64,000 bases of DNA. Origin: Garcia nutans. Taxonomy: Eukaryota; Streptophyta; Magnoliopsida; Malpighiales; Euphorbiaceae. The DNA lies in NCBI GenBank assembly GCA_947685225.1, contig CANTUV010000039.1:38494001-38558000 (forward strand), written 5' to 3'. The translations under genes and the position numbers were made by a program. The notes below the pieces were generated by a model. The model was not told the origin of the DNA, ran no database searches, and was given only the letters and a program-made list of their open reading frames with translations. Shown here in pieces: positions 1 through 11,573 of this stretch. Positions within the stretch are counted from its first letter, which is position 1; every line of letters begins with the position of its first letter.

Positions 1-1708
1 ATCTTCTCATCAGCCAATTGAGCCTCTTTAATCTGATCCAACAATACTGGTTTCAATTGTAACTGTGCCAACAATGCACCATCATCACAAGATACAAAAC
101 TAGCATGCAACGCTCTCAACTCAACAAGCAACGAGAGCGAATAAACAGTCAAACCTGCTAAAGACTTCCGACTCAAGGCATCAGCAACAACATTTGCCTT
201 ACCAGGATGATAATCAATCAAACAGTCATAGTCTTTAATCAACTCCAACCATCTCCTCTGTCGAAGATTGAGCTCTCTTTGGACACCCAAATATTTTAAA
301 CTTTTATGGTTTGTATAGATAAAACACTTCTCCCCATACAAATAGTGTCGCCAAATCTTCAATGCAAACACAATGGCTGCTAGCTCTAAATCATGGGTTG
401 GATAATTGAGCTCATGCGGTTTCAACTGTCGAGAAGCATAAGCTATAACTTTACCTTCTTGCATTAGAACACAACCCAAACCATTATGTGAAGCATCACT
501 GTAAATCACATATGGTTTATCTTCCACAGGTAAAGTAAGAATAGATGCTTGAGTCAACATTTCTCTCAACTGTTCAAAGCTAGCCTGACACTGATCTGTC
601 CACACAAATCTAACTCCCTTTCGAAGTAATCTGGTAAGTGGAGTAGCTATCAAAGAAAATCCTTTCACAAACCGTCGGTAATAGCCTGCCAAACCCAGAA
701 AACTTCTAACTTCAGTCACAGACTTTGGTGGACTCCAATTCAAAATAGCTTCAACTTTACTCGGATCAACTCTAATACCCTCTGCTGAAACTATAAGACT
801 GAGAAAAGTTACTTGGTCAAGCCAAAACTCACACTTCGACAGTTTAGCATACAATTGCTTCTCTCTCAAGATCTGCAACACAATTCGCAAATGCTTATCA
901 TGCTCCTCCTCATTACGCGAATACACCAAAATATCATCGATAAAAACTACCACAAACTGATCCAGATAGGGCCTAAACACCCTATTCATCAAGTCCATAA
1001 AAATTGCAGGTGCATTCGTCAAACCAAAAGGCATAACTAGAAACTCATAATGCCCATACCTTGTACGAAAGGCTGTTTTAGGAACATCTTCAGCTCTGAC
1101 CCTCAACTGATGGTACCCTGATCTCAAATCAATCTTGGAAAACACTGCTGCACCCTTCAATTGATTAAAGAGATCATCAGTTCTAGGCAAAGGATATTTA
1201 TTTTTAATAGTCACCTTGTTCAATTGCCTATAATCAATACACAATCTCATAGTACCATCCTTCTTCTTCACAAACAAAACATGAGCTCCCCACAGTGAAA
1301 CACTAGGGCGAGCAAACCCTTTATCCAACAACTCCTGCAACTGCACCTTCAATTCTCTCAATTCAGCAGGTGCCATTCTATAAGGAGTAATAGAGATAGG
1401 AGTGGTACCAGGCAATAATTCAATACCAAACTCCACCTCTCTCTCAGGAGGCAACCCTGGCAACTCCTCTGGAAACACATCTGGAAACTCTGCAACTGTG
1501 GGTATACTATCAAGTTGAGAACTCACTACTCTAGTATCCAAAATATGAGCAAGATAAGCATCACACCCTTTTCTAATCAACCTCCTAGCTGCAACAAATA
1601 AGGATGCTAGCTGTCCCTGCTCACTAGATACTATCACCGTTCCACCATCACCGGTTCTCAAAGTACACATTTCTTTTGACAGTCTACCACAGCTCCATGT
1701 CTAGATAA
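1..1708 (-). pseudogene. Element A pol fragment: reverse transcriptase and RNase H, cut by the window edge
   Basis: Reading leftward from 1708 the frame of the upstream gag-protease segment stays open to position 1 after a single TAG. It encodes a Ty3/gypsy reverse transcriptase: the LCIDYRQLNK block lies near 1225-1255, MPFGLTNAP near 1010-1036 and the catalytic FIDDILVYS near 920-948. A Ty3-type RNase H follows, with the YSDAS block near 480-510 and DALSRK near 165-185. Integrase and any chromodomain would lie beyond the left edge. RNase H and RT act inside the virus-like particle to copy element RNA. The FIDDILVYS form, the large LTR and the PBS point to the Tekay/Del lineage, but the diagnostic chromodomain is not visible. 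The only lesion I see in the visible part is the TAG at 1709-1711. Confidence 0.9.
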
Positions 1709-3229
1709 CTAGTCCATGCCTAAGATCAAATCATATTCCTTAAAAGGCATTTCAATCAAATCTCCAAGAAACTCCTCACCTTGCACCACTACTGCACTAT
1801 CTCGGTGCACCTTGCTAACAATCACACTATGCTCTAAAGGATTTGTCACCAATACATCAAATCCTAAGGATTCAGCATACAATTCAGACATAGGCAAAAC
1901 AGATGCACTAATATATGAATGAGTAGATCCTGGATCAATCAAAGCAAGTACTGAAATACCAAATAAAGAGAAAGTACCAGCTATGACTGCTGAAGCATCT
2001 GGCTGCCTCTGCATCACATATATCCTCTGAAAAGATCTAGCCTCCTCTGGTCTACTCTCCCTGGATGTAGAACCTCCTCTAGGACTGAACCCAGATCTGC
2101 CTCCTCTGTTGAAATTTCTGCCCCCTCGACCACCTCTCATACTAGGTCGAGAAACTGCAGAATCTACCGACATCTGCTCCTGCCTCTCAGGACACTCTCT
2201 AACAAAATGATCAGGCGATCCACATCTGAAACATACCCCTGCTACACCTGTCTTCCAACAAGTACCACCATGTGGCCTACCACAATGAATACATATTGGT
2301 AGAGTGGATCTCTGAATCACTGGGGTCGGAGCACTCGCCACTGAAACTGTAGGTCTCGATCTCTGCCTCTGACTCCTACTAACCCGAGGAACAAAACTTC
2401 CTTTACCTCTCTTTACAGATGAAGACCCTACTTCAAATTGGGGTCTCCTAACCCTGATCTCTTCCTCAGAAGCAGCTACTGCAATGCCCTGAGCTCTCTC
2501 CACTCTCCTAGCTGCTGCAACAAGCTGGAAAAAATCATGATATCTAGATCCAGCCACAAGACACATAATAGAGGGCCTCAATCCCTCCTCAAATCTCCTG
2601 CATCTATCAATCTCATCAGATATAATACCCCCAGCATAATGGCTCAACCGGATGAACTCAACCTCATATTCTGTTACTGTCCAGTTGTCTTGTTTCAAAC
2701 TCAAAAACTCCATCTTCTTCACATCTTTATACTCCCTCGGAGTATACTTCAATTCAAACTCTCTTAGAAAATCAGTATAGGACAATGTGGGTGGATCATC
2801 CATAGCATGGGGCACTGTCTTCCACCAATCATATGCATCCTTCTGCAACAATGATCTTGCATAATCAAATTTTTCTTCTGGAGTGGCTTGCAACTGAATG
2901 AATATTCTCTGTACTTTATCTAGCCACTGCTCAGCTACAGCTGGATCAATAGTACCCAAAAAATCTTCAACTCCATACTTCCTTAATTTATCGTAATGTC
3001 TCACTGATACCAAAGACTGTGGGGGTGGTGGCGGTGGTTGCACTGGTGCTTGCCTCAAAATCTCTACCACATGCCTAAGCCAAACTGGCGGAACCTCCTC
3101 ACCAGCTGGTCTCCCCGACACAGAAGCAGGTACCTCTCCAGCACTATCCACTCTAACTCCATCCCTAACCTCATCCGGAGCTACACTCTCAGCACTACCC
3201 TCTACTGACTGACGTAAGTGAGAATCCAT
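1709..3229 (-). pseudogene. Element A gag-protease segment, ended by a nonsense codon in the protease
   Basis: This segment is about 506 residues from the ATG at 3229. A proline-rich N-terminus precedes the gag capsid-like domain (about residues 90-250, with AEQWL, DAYDWW and YDWWK-like landmarks). Two cysteine motifs follow: CIHCGRPHGGTC near 314 and a canonical CCHC zinc knuckle CFRCGSPDHFVREC near 334-347, then an Arg/Gly-rich stretch. The aspartic protease begins near 425 with LIDPGSTHSYIS, in which the usual D-S-G is D-P-G. The segment ends at LILGMD. The next codon, TAG at 1709-1711, stands where the family has Trp (GMDWL), and the frame continues normally after it, so this is a TGG-to-TAG nonsense change in one otherwise open gag-pol frame. 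Capsid formation and polyprotein cleavage are the family roles. Confidence 0.92.
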
Positions 3230-3378
3230 CACAACCTATATCTGCAAACACAGCAGAATACATCACATTAAAGATCAGAGACTGCCAATACCAAACATGT
3301 ATGTTATTCAAAAACTAACTTTTAAAGTCAAAATATTCTTTTTCTTACATTTTACCTAGGTTGAGAATCTCAAACCTA

Positions 3379-3391
3379 GGCTCTGATACCA
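3379..3391 (-). other. Element A primer-binding site (initiator Met tRNA)
   Basis: On the minus strand this reads TGGTATCAGAGCC, complementary to the 3' end of plant initiator methionine tRNA, the usual primer of Tekay and many copia elements. It lies 7 nt inside the LTR boundary at 3399 and about 150 bp before the gag start. Confidence 0.9.
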
Positions 3392-4160
3392 AAACAATTG
3401 TAACACCCCTACATCCTGTACACGCACACTACAAAACACCACAATGTAATATACATATACTGAATATAGGGATGCTACGGTTTTCTTTAACATTTAAATC
3501 ATTTTAAATGATAAGGTATTCCTTCTCATTATACATTATAGAAAATAAAGTAATTAACTTGTAATATAAAACAAAATAGATATATATATATATACGTTTA
3601 CTTAATACGCAGCGGAATTTATAAAATATTTACATATATGAATACATTCAAATCCATATTTGCAATTATACATATATTTACATTAGAATCAATACTTTAC
3701 AAAATATAAAGAAGTTATACATGATTGGCAGCTCTTCTCTGATCTTTAAGTCCCAAAAATAAATTCTTCAATGCCTAGTCTCACTCGGTCTCGAGGAACT
3801 CTCAGGTTCAACTCTGTCACCTGCGCAATCAACCACTATCGCGCTAAGCCAACGACTTAGTAGTACATAGTATACTAACATTATGCTTTAATGCAATGAA
3901 ATGGCACACATTTTCATAATAAAGACAACATCATAGGTGGAAAGCTAATATCACACCTTTATATTTCATAAATCATACACATATAAACATATCACATTTC
4001 AAAGTCCTTCCATAGATCTCATTATTCAATTATTTTACCATTAATAAATCACATTTAAACAAAGACAAGCATGGGCCCAAAAGACACTAATATGTCATTC
4101 AATTTTCAGAGTTAATGTTTTGGTTCAATTATCACATTCATCATTATCATAATCCCAACT

Positions 4161-4390
4161 AGGCTTCAAGGATTAGGTTCAACCAAGCTTCAAGGGGAAC
4201 AAAGCATGCTAAGTATCAACCCAACTTGGCTTCAAGAACCAACCCAACCTAGCTTCAAGGGCTGTAACATCTCAATTAGGCTTCAGGAACTAGACCCAAC
4301 CAAGCTTCAAGGGGAGTAAAACATGTTAAACTTCAACCCAACTTGGCTTCAAGGATCAATTCCAACCTAACTTCAAGAGATTGTTACTAG
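4161..4390. repeat. 117-bp tandem duplication inside the element A LTR
   Basis: Two diverged units start at 4161 and 4278. Each contains the landmarks AGGCTTCA, AACCAAGCTTCAAGGGGA and CAACCCAACTTGGCTTCAAG in the same order. Within each unit the short word CTTCAAG recurs about every 25-35 bp, so the unit itself grew from a smaller repeat. Confidence 0.7.
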
Positions 4391-4884
4391 TAGGCATGCC
4401 ACCAATCAACAAAACTCTGAAAATGGAATAACACATTAGACACACAATTCATTCATTATTTCATTATCAATTCCATTCTCAATTCTCATTATCAATTAGG
4501 CAAACATGCCTCATTAAAGTCATTATAGCCAATCACAATGGCTTTATATTCCATCACATCTCAATTCACATTATAGCAACTCATCTTTCAAATACACAAT
4601 CATTTACATCATAATATCCTTCACATTATACATATAACATCATTGATATAAACATAACAAAGTACATTATTCATATATGTCAACAATATAATAATGCAAT
4701 ATTTGTACTTACCTCAATAACAATTCACACAACTCTAAACACTTCCTTTTTCCAAGATTCTTTTACTTCTTAGATCAATGACAAATCACTTTCTTCAAGA
4801 CCTAATCCAAAAATAATAACATACACTTGCTTAGGGATACACATGAGATAATCAAGTTAAGAGTTAACTAGGGAAAACTCTAAA

Positions 4885-5185
4885 CATGACACGCTCAACC
4901 ACACGGGCGTGTCCCTGACCGTGCCCTAACTCCACAACACAGAAGCTTTTACAAGCTCGGAACTACGGGCGTGTCACTGGGCGTGTAATACATTCTGCCT
5001 CTCAGAAACATCGACACGTCCAACAAAGTGAGCGTGCTCATGGCCGTGTCAATTCTCCAATCTCACAGTAGCTATGACATGCTCAATAACACGAGCGTGT
5101 TACGGGTCGTGTCAAACCTACTACCACCAACACCATTGACACGCCTAAGAATCTGAACGTGCTCATGGGCGTGTCAGGCCAAAAA
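4885..5185. repeat. Degenerate CGTGTC / GACACG motif array in the element A LTR
   Basis: At least ten near-copies of (G)GGCGTGTC or its complement GACACG occur in 300 bp, often facing each other so that short inverted repeats form (for example CTACGGGCGTGTCACTGG, and CATGGGCGTGTCAGG). They are more GC-rich than the surrounding LTR. A related CATGTC/CGTGTC array is present in the unrelated element E. Confidence 0.6.
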
Positions 5186-6037
5186 CCCAGATTCCGGCCA
5201 AAACAACAAAACACCCAACAAAACACTTCTTTTCACCAACATCCACTTCAAACAAACTTAACAAAACATACCCAAAAACCATCTTAAACTTACAAAAACA
5301 CCAAAACAACTCCACACCTACAACAAACACAAATCATAAATATCATCACAATTCCTAAACACAAATACAACACCATCTCTTTCAACCAACTTACTCTTTT
5401 CTTCAATCCATCCTTAAAATCCATAATCAATTTAATCAAACACTCTTAAACATATCACAATCAAACAACACACCCTTAAATAATCTATCAAACTCAAACA
5501 CAACTTCAAATAAGCAAAGAAATCAAAAGAAGACTTACCAAAGTAATGAAACTTCTTGAATCACCAACTTGATCACTTTGATCTTCCTTCAATTTGAGCT
5601 TAGAACATTAGAATCCTCTCTTGCTCTCTTACTTTCTCTTGTCTTTGGATGAGCCGGCCAACACTATGGAAAAGAAGAAAAGAACATAAAGAAACAAAGT
5701 CAAACTTTTCCTCTCTTTAAATCTCCACCAAGTATTTCAACATAAGCAATTACCTAAACACCCTCTTACAATTAGTTTTAACATCCTTCTTAATCACTTG
5801 CCCTTTTTAGTAAATTCACAATCAACAAATTAAAATATCTTCTTCCCTTGACCACCCATTTGACTTGCATATATGTTATATATATTGCCATATATACAAC
5901 ATATACATTCTCTCAATACACTTCTCTTCCTTTCCAATAACACATATACATTTGATTCAAATCAAACAACAATTATATCAAAACTTCTAGGGCACACTTT
6001 GGGATATTACACTTGGTAGCAATAATTTATACAACCA

Positions 6038-7284
6038 TGTTGAGTATGGATTTAATTTAAAATATTCAATAAATAACCAGACTAACTGTCGAGCGTTCAA
6101 CGAACGAGGTGACTAAAGCATGAACGTTCTAAATTTGAGCTAACTGGACTAAGGTATGGTACTCCTGGACCGAGCCTCAACTACCAGAACTAAGCAAGAG
6201 CTGAGCGGACCGAGCTCGAGCCAAAACATCCAGCAGAGTTTACGCTAAATGTCACTCCCACATTATGACTAGACTAGATCTCTCGACCAAACTACTGAGT
6301 ATTCTGACCATACCGAGCCTGAGCTAAATCCTCAAAACATCCAGTAGAGTTCACGATCACTGGTACTCCAAAATTTTCATCATATCAAGCGTGGCATGAC
6401 CAGACCTGATGCAGTCTGACCAGACCGTGCCTCAGCTAAAAATCCAACAAAGTTTTAGTAGAGCTCACAGCCGCCAATACTCCTAAAATCTGAACATACC
6501 AGTTACAGACCGACCGAACCAAGCTTGTCCCGACCAAACTAATGAAATGGGATTCAAATATTATAGTTGTTACTTATCCACTCAATTAGTGGATGCTGAG
6601 TGTACTAGCCATTGAAGAACTTTTGTTAGAAAAATGGAGAGCACGACATGACTAATGCTTAGTCCGACCATGCCAATCCTGAGCCAACCGGACTAATGGT
6701 AGTCTGACTATGAGTTGGTTTTGAATAATGATTAAAGTAGGAGACAAGAATCAAACATATTGACACGCACCTCAAATGGCTACTTGAAGACTTGAAGGCT
6801 ATAAATATCCCAAGAAATTTCATTTTTTAGTAGGATTGTAATTGTATCAGCCAAGTTTAACAACTTTCATTTCTTTGTATCAAAATTTATATTTGTATTC
6901 TTTGAGTGTTGGGTGGGAGCATTAAACACCATTGTAAGTTTGAGTATGAGCATTGAAACACTTAGATTTTAAAGTGAGCCTGAGAAAACTCTTATTTGGG
7001 TTGTGAGGGAAATTCTCAAACTTTGTATAAGTTCAGTGTGAGCTTGTGAAAACACCAAGTTATAGTTGAGCTTGTAAAAACCTCAAGATTAGTGGAACCT
7101 TAACAAGTTGTTAAGGAAGTGGATGCATGATTGAGGTAATCCGAACCACTATAAATCCTTTGTGTTTGTTCTTCTCTACTCTACTCCTTTCTTGCTTTGT
7201 TTGATCTTGAAATTTTAATTTACCATCACTTCTTCAAAACAACCAATTCACCCCCTCCCTCTTAGTTGCCATCTTGAGACAACA
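6038..7284 (+). mobile_element. Ty1/copia-type LTR, probably solo (1247 bp)
   Basis: It starts TGTTGAGTATGG and ends with the characteristic copia U5: AATTCACCCCCTCCCTCTTAG, then GAGACAACA. A TATA motif (CTATAAATA, near 6800) is followed by the GTGAGCTTGTGAAAACACC-type R/U5 region. No PBS (GGTATCAGAGC) or coding region follows, so this is probably a solo LTR. The flanks are AACCA (6033-6037) and AAGAA (7285-7289), which do not match cleanly, so the target duplication is mutated or the ends are off by a few bases. The U3 region (about 6060-6560) is a mosaic of short GACCGAGCC / GAGCCTGAGC-like words. Confidence 0.75.
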
Positions 7285-7999
7285 AAGAATGCTGCAGTAT
7301 TTAACCATAAAAAAATTTTATATACATTACTAAAAATCATATAAGAAGGAGAGTCTTGGCGCAGAGGCAAGTGCTGTCGCCGTGTGACCTGAGGTCACGG
7401 GTTCGAGTCGTGGAAATGGCCTCTTGTAATTAATTGCAAGGGAAGGTCGCGTACAAAGACCCAATGGGTCCGACCCTTCCCCGGACCCTGCTCATTGCGG
7501 GAGCATTTGTGCACCGGGCTGCCCTTTTTACTAAAAATTATATAACTTTAAAAGGATAAGTTTATAGGAAAATTATATACATTTAATAAACAAAATTATT
7601 AAATATGAAAGAAAATGTTTGGAAAAAAAATTTGCCAAAGTTTTATCTATAAATTGAACTAATCCCAAAACAATAAACACAACCTGCAATAAAAATTACA
7701 CTCCCAATAATCTCATTTCCTCTAAGTAACCACTTCAATAATTTTACATCCGAAGGTTTCATATTTAAAACATTTCTCATCATAATTACATATATATATA
7801 TATCCCTAAGACTTATTTAATAAACATATGGCGTGATTAAAATATGCAAAATCAATGTGCTTAGTAATAAAAATTATGCATAAATGTTACACCGTCTAAG
7901 TTGGTCTCATGACAAAATTGAACTGTAGATATCAACCATAATCTGGATCACTCAGATTTTCAATTCTATCGTTTGTGTGATATATTCAACTACGCTAAG
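7285..7999 (-). mobile_element. Tekay-like LTR G, segment 1 (contains the SINE)
   Basis: Sequence either side of the SINE aligns with the LTR at 36817-39044 (F): GGAAAAAAAATTTGCC, CACTCCCAATAATC and the GTTACACCGTCTAAG / GTCTCATGACAA stretch correspond to F around 37020-37350. The segment stops at CTAAG (7995-7999), where element E begins. The start is approximate because the copia LTR interrupts it. The 26 bp at 6012-6037 may be its continuation on the far side. Confidence 0.7.
7345..7529 (+). mobile_element. tRNA-derived SINE, Au-like (185 bp)
   Basis: The left part is tRNA-like: a box A-like GGCGCAGAGGCAAG near 7358 and a perfect box B core GGTTCGAGTC near 7399, both for RNA polymerase III. 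The body GACCCAATGGGTCCGACCC and the 3' end GCACCGGGCTGCCC followed by a short T run match the general form of the plant Au SINE. It is flanked by a 16-bp target duplication with one mismatch: ACTAAAAATCATATAA (7329-7344) and ACTAAAAATTATATAA (7530-7545). It sits inside the Tekay-like LTR G. Confidence 0.9.
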
Positions 8000-10664
8000 T
8001 GTTGTGATCATTTTTATATGAGTTTTTAAATTAATTTTTTTTTATTTTTTTTATTTTCTAAATATTTTGTTAAAGATTTTTCTAGGTTTCATAATTCAAG
8101 CTGAAGCAAGAGGATTCATGAGAAAAGAGAAATAAATTTTACTTTAGTCCATTATTGAAGAAAATTGTAGGAGAAGTACCCAACATGGCCAAGGTATGTA
8201 ATGTCTTGGTCGTGTCTTCCAATTGCAAGATTAAAAGGGCAAGAATTCAAGGCAATATTGGACACACTCATTGTCTTGGCCATGTCACTAACCATGTCTC
8301 ATCATCTTAGCCATGTTGCTGACCATGTCTAATCATCTTGGCCATGTTGATGACCATGTCTCATCATCTTGGCCATGTCGCTGACCATGTCTCATTTTCT
8401 TAGTCGTGTTTTATCCTAAAAAAGAAAAGCATGTGCAAATATAAGAAAGTACTAAACACGTTCACCCATCTTAGTCGTGTCCAATGTGAAGATAATAAGA
8501 CACGACCAAGATAAAACTATCTTGGCCATGTCACTCACTATCCTAGACATGTCACTCATGTCGTGGTCGTGTCCCTCATCAAAGAATGTGGAAATTTTGA
8601 CAGAATGTGACACAGGCACAAGTCTTCACCTTGTCCCATCCCATGAAAATAAGAGGACATGGCAGTAACTAGGACTCATATGGATATGTCTCTCAAAAGC
8701 AAGAAGAGAAACAAATGCAAGTTTGGGAGAACTGAACATGGGTAAGAGTCTTGACTGTGTCACATCACATGGCCAAGACAACTTGTTATTGGTCGTGTCC
8801 CACTAAAGAAGGAAAAACTTTTGAACTTGGCAGTAACGGAAATATGCATGCATCTTAGCCATGTCTAAGGGAAAATTGAGAGACACGGCCAAAACCAAAC
8901 TAACTTGGCCTTGTCTAAGATAGATTTCTTGTTTGTTTTTATATGATTTGAGGGATAGGATAGGAGACAATGGGAATGTTTCTTAAAAAGAAAAATAAAA
9001 GAAGTGAAAATATGATAGGTTTTTATATGGAAAAAAAAGTTTAAGAATAAAAAGAGGGAACAAATGAAAATGGGAGTATTTATGTGAGTTGGAAAGTAAC
9101 AATCTCTTTGTCTTAACACAAAAAAAAATAATTGGTATGGGAGATAGAAGAGGGGGCTACGCGTTTTGGAGGGGACCAAAAATTCTCCATTCTATTTTAT
9201 CTTGTTCTCTTCTTGTTAACAACAATCTAGAAAAAAAACACCATCTTATCATCCATCTTCATCACCATCTCCAATTCCTTTCATCTTCATTTTCTTCCAT
9301 AGACAAGTTTCATAGAAATATAAGTTCTAGGGTCTACTTAATTTGCTAGTTAAGGTAATTGGTTTTTGTTAATTAATGAATGTGAGAACTAATAAATTAA
9401 TAATTGCTAATTGACATTAAGGAGGAAATTAAGTTATAAAGTTGTATTAATGGATAATTTGAGAATTAATCTTTGATTAAATTGATCTATAAACCCTAGA
9501 TACCATTCCAAGAATTTGAATTAATCTTGCACAACCATTACTCGTGACTTGGAAAATTTTAAAGCATGAATTTGAGAATTGAATAGAATTGGTGCTTATT
9601 GTCAATTTTGATGGTTATTCTTTGCATCACCTATAAACTTGTGAGGAATTGAGCCTAATAAGTTGGATACCAACTTATTATTCTTTGTATGAGCATTCTT
9701 GATTGATATATTTCTAGAACTTGCTTAGATATGCATTTTGAGACCACATGAAAATTTTAGTTAGGCATCAACATGATTAAGGCATTTAGGAATACCCATT
9801 TAGCTTAAAAGGCCAGCCTTTAATATGTCTTTATTAAGCCAATTTTGAGCCAATTTCATTTTTCTATTTCTTTCTTTCACACAATAACATTAGGTGTGAA
9901 CCATTTTGTTCCATTTCTGATCCTTTCATTAGGAGCAAGAGTATTTGAAGAATTTCATAACTGAAGTTGTTGTGTCAATTAAAGTGTGGCGTTAAATTTA
10001 GTAGGTTGAAAGTTACAAAAAAAAACACTTTGTAATTACTTTGTTTCTTTATTAGATTTTCTTCTTCCTTATGTTATTGCTATAGTAAGTCTAAAAAATA
10101 GGAATCAATTCAAATTCTATTTTGTTTTTAATTCTACAAAAAGAGAAAAGAAAGAAAAAGAAAAAAATATTAGAAATTATTGATCTTATTACTAAGGTTG
10201 GAAGCTTGGTTATGATCTTTGCAATAAAATGAGAGGATTCTAAATTCTTTTGTAAAGCGTACTCTAGCGTCAAGTGCTAAGTCAGTAGAGGTTGTTTTTG
10301 AGATTGTTCAATCACATGTATGTCTGGTTACTTCATTTTTGAAGTGCTCTTAAACTTAATGAATAACTCACATTCCCAAATGTCATACCTTTACCTCAAA
10401 CCCCATTATAGCCAAATGAAAAGACCTTATGATTGATCTTGATTGTAATTAAGTGGTGAAGATTTGATTGATAAGAAAGCCTATGGAGATATTCTTTCAT
10501 TGAATATTAAGAGTGCAAACACCTCCTTAATCAAACATTTAAGAGATTTTGTGAGGGAGTGGCGACCTTTGTTATGCGTAGAAGGCCATTGAATTGCATG
10601 AGTACTAATTTTATTTGATTTGATAATGATTGAGGAAATTATAAGAATGGAATTCTTGATGTTA
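8000..10664 (+). mobile_element. Element E: LTR plus 3'-UTR-like deletion derivative
   Basis: The insertion is flanked by CTAAG (7995-7999 and 10665-10669), and the Tekay-like LTR G resumes straight after it. It begins TGTTGTGATC, matching in general layout the LTR start at 62424 downstream of element D. The first 1.3 kb holds arrays of CTTGGCCATGTC-like words. From about 9750 to 10664 it matches 61395-62335, the post-pol untranslated region of D, including CTTAGCTTAAAAGGCC, the AG-rich run near 10140 and CTCACATTCCCAAATGTCATACC. No coding region was found. It ends in GATGTTA, not CA, so I infer a deletion removed the PPT and 3' LTR. The alternative is one unusually long solo LTR. Confidence 0.6.
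8300..8392. repeat. 31-bp tandem repeat (three copies) in element E
   Basis: Three adjacent 31-bp units (8300-8330, 8331-8361, 8362-8392) share ATCATCTTRGCCATGT then GACCATGTCT with two or three differences each. Looser copies of CTTGGCCATGTC continue from 8190 to about 8890. The motif resembles the CGTGTC array of the element A LTR. Confidence 0.8.
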
Positions 10665-11573
10665 CTAAGCTCACAAGTTTAGTGGTACATACTTTGATAA
10701 CATAAATTATTTTAAAATTAATGCATGCTTTCATGTTGCACCACACATCGTACTCCCAATACAAACAACACTTATTATCACTTTCTTTATTTTATAAAAC
10801 ATTTAAACCCCATTACTATGTAAAATTCATTTCTCATTCATTAACTCATAATATAAAACAATATATAACAAATACACATACTAGGACCAACAAATCCCCA
10901 TACAATATTCAGGTTCCAAGAATATTAATTTGGCCTATCACGGCATTGAGATCTAAGTGTCATATCATATCACCAGGAAGTGTGTTCCCTATCGATACCA
11001 GGGATCTAAGTATCATATCATACAGTCTTAAGGCACATCCCCTATCGACACCGGGGTCTAAGTGTCAAATCATACAGCCCAAAGGTGCGTATCAGTGTGT
11101 CTCGCCCAAAGGCATAATAAATGTCATGACGTATCGTTGGCATGCCAACTCGACAGTACCACATCAATATTCTAGAACATGTAATTGTGCAAGACAAATA
11201 CATACACATCAACTTTATACATTTTCCTCATTTTCATCCCATTTATCATATCTTTTCTCATAATTTCCCATATGTTTCATGTGATCATCTCATTCCGTGA
11301 TCACCTTCTCCTTTCACATTATTCTATAACCATTTTTCACATTTCCAATCTCATTTCACATAACTCTTGATCACATTCACAATATGATTCATTTTCACAT
11401 TTTTCATATCACATTGCATAAAATATTATCATTTATCTTATCAAATTCAACCAACATATCACAATCACAATTACACACACATTTATACATAATGCCACTT
11501 TAAAGGAACAATAACATCCTTTAAAGTATGCCAAATGAAAGATGCTATTCAAATTAAATGTTAACAAAGTATA
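10665..11573 (-). mobile_element. Tekay-like LTR G, segment 2
   Basis: This continues LTR G after the element E insertion. AGTGGTACATACTTTGATAAC aligns with F at about 37443-37460 and with the A LTR near 3860. The block CAATATTCAGGTTCC to GGCATGCCAAC (about 10900-11150) matches F at 37575-37770. It contains short repeats of ATCTAAGTGTCAWATCAT with CCCTATCGAYACC between them (about 10950-11080). It stops at GTATA (11569-11573), where element B starts. Confidence 0.75.

Larger units (their letters stand above)
3399..6011 (-). mobile_element. Element A 5' LTR (Tekay-like, 2613 bp)
   Basis: On the minus strand the LTR begins TGTAATATCCC at 6011 and ends GGGGTGTTACA at 3399, with the PBS directly after it. 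The length suits Tekay/Del LTRs. It contains a 117-bp tandem duplication (4161-4390) and an array of degenerate CGTGTC/GACACG motifs (about 4885-5185). The five bases outside it (CTTGG, 6012-6016) are one copy of the expected target duplication. The partner would be beyond the left edge. The element sense strand is minus, in agreement with the coding region. Confidence 0.88.

Noticed and set aside
7345..7529. A tRNA gene, because of box A/B-like sequence
   Set aside because: The length (185 bp), the 3' domain ending in GGGCTGCCC and T's, and the 16-bp target duplication identify a SINE; no cloverleaf acceptor stem can be closed.
8300..8392. CRISPR-like array
   Set aside because: Directly adjacent 31-bp units without spacers, in a plant LTR element.
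8865..9349. Two overlapping frames of about 90-100 codons
   Set aside because: Low-complexity Phe/Leu/Ser/His-rich translations of LTR sequence in element E, with no homology or codon bias.
10721..11263. 180-codon plus-strand frame
   Set aside because: It runs through the Tekay-like LTR G over short tandem repeats. The aligned LTR F has no corresponding frame, so it is not conserved.
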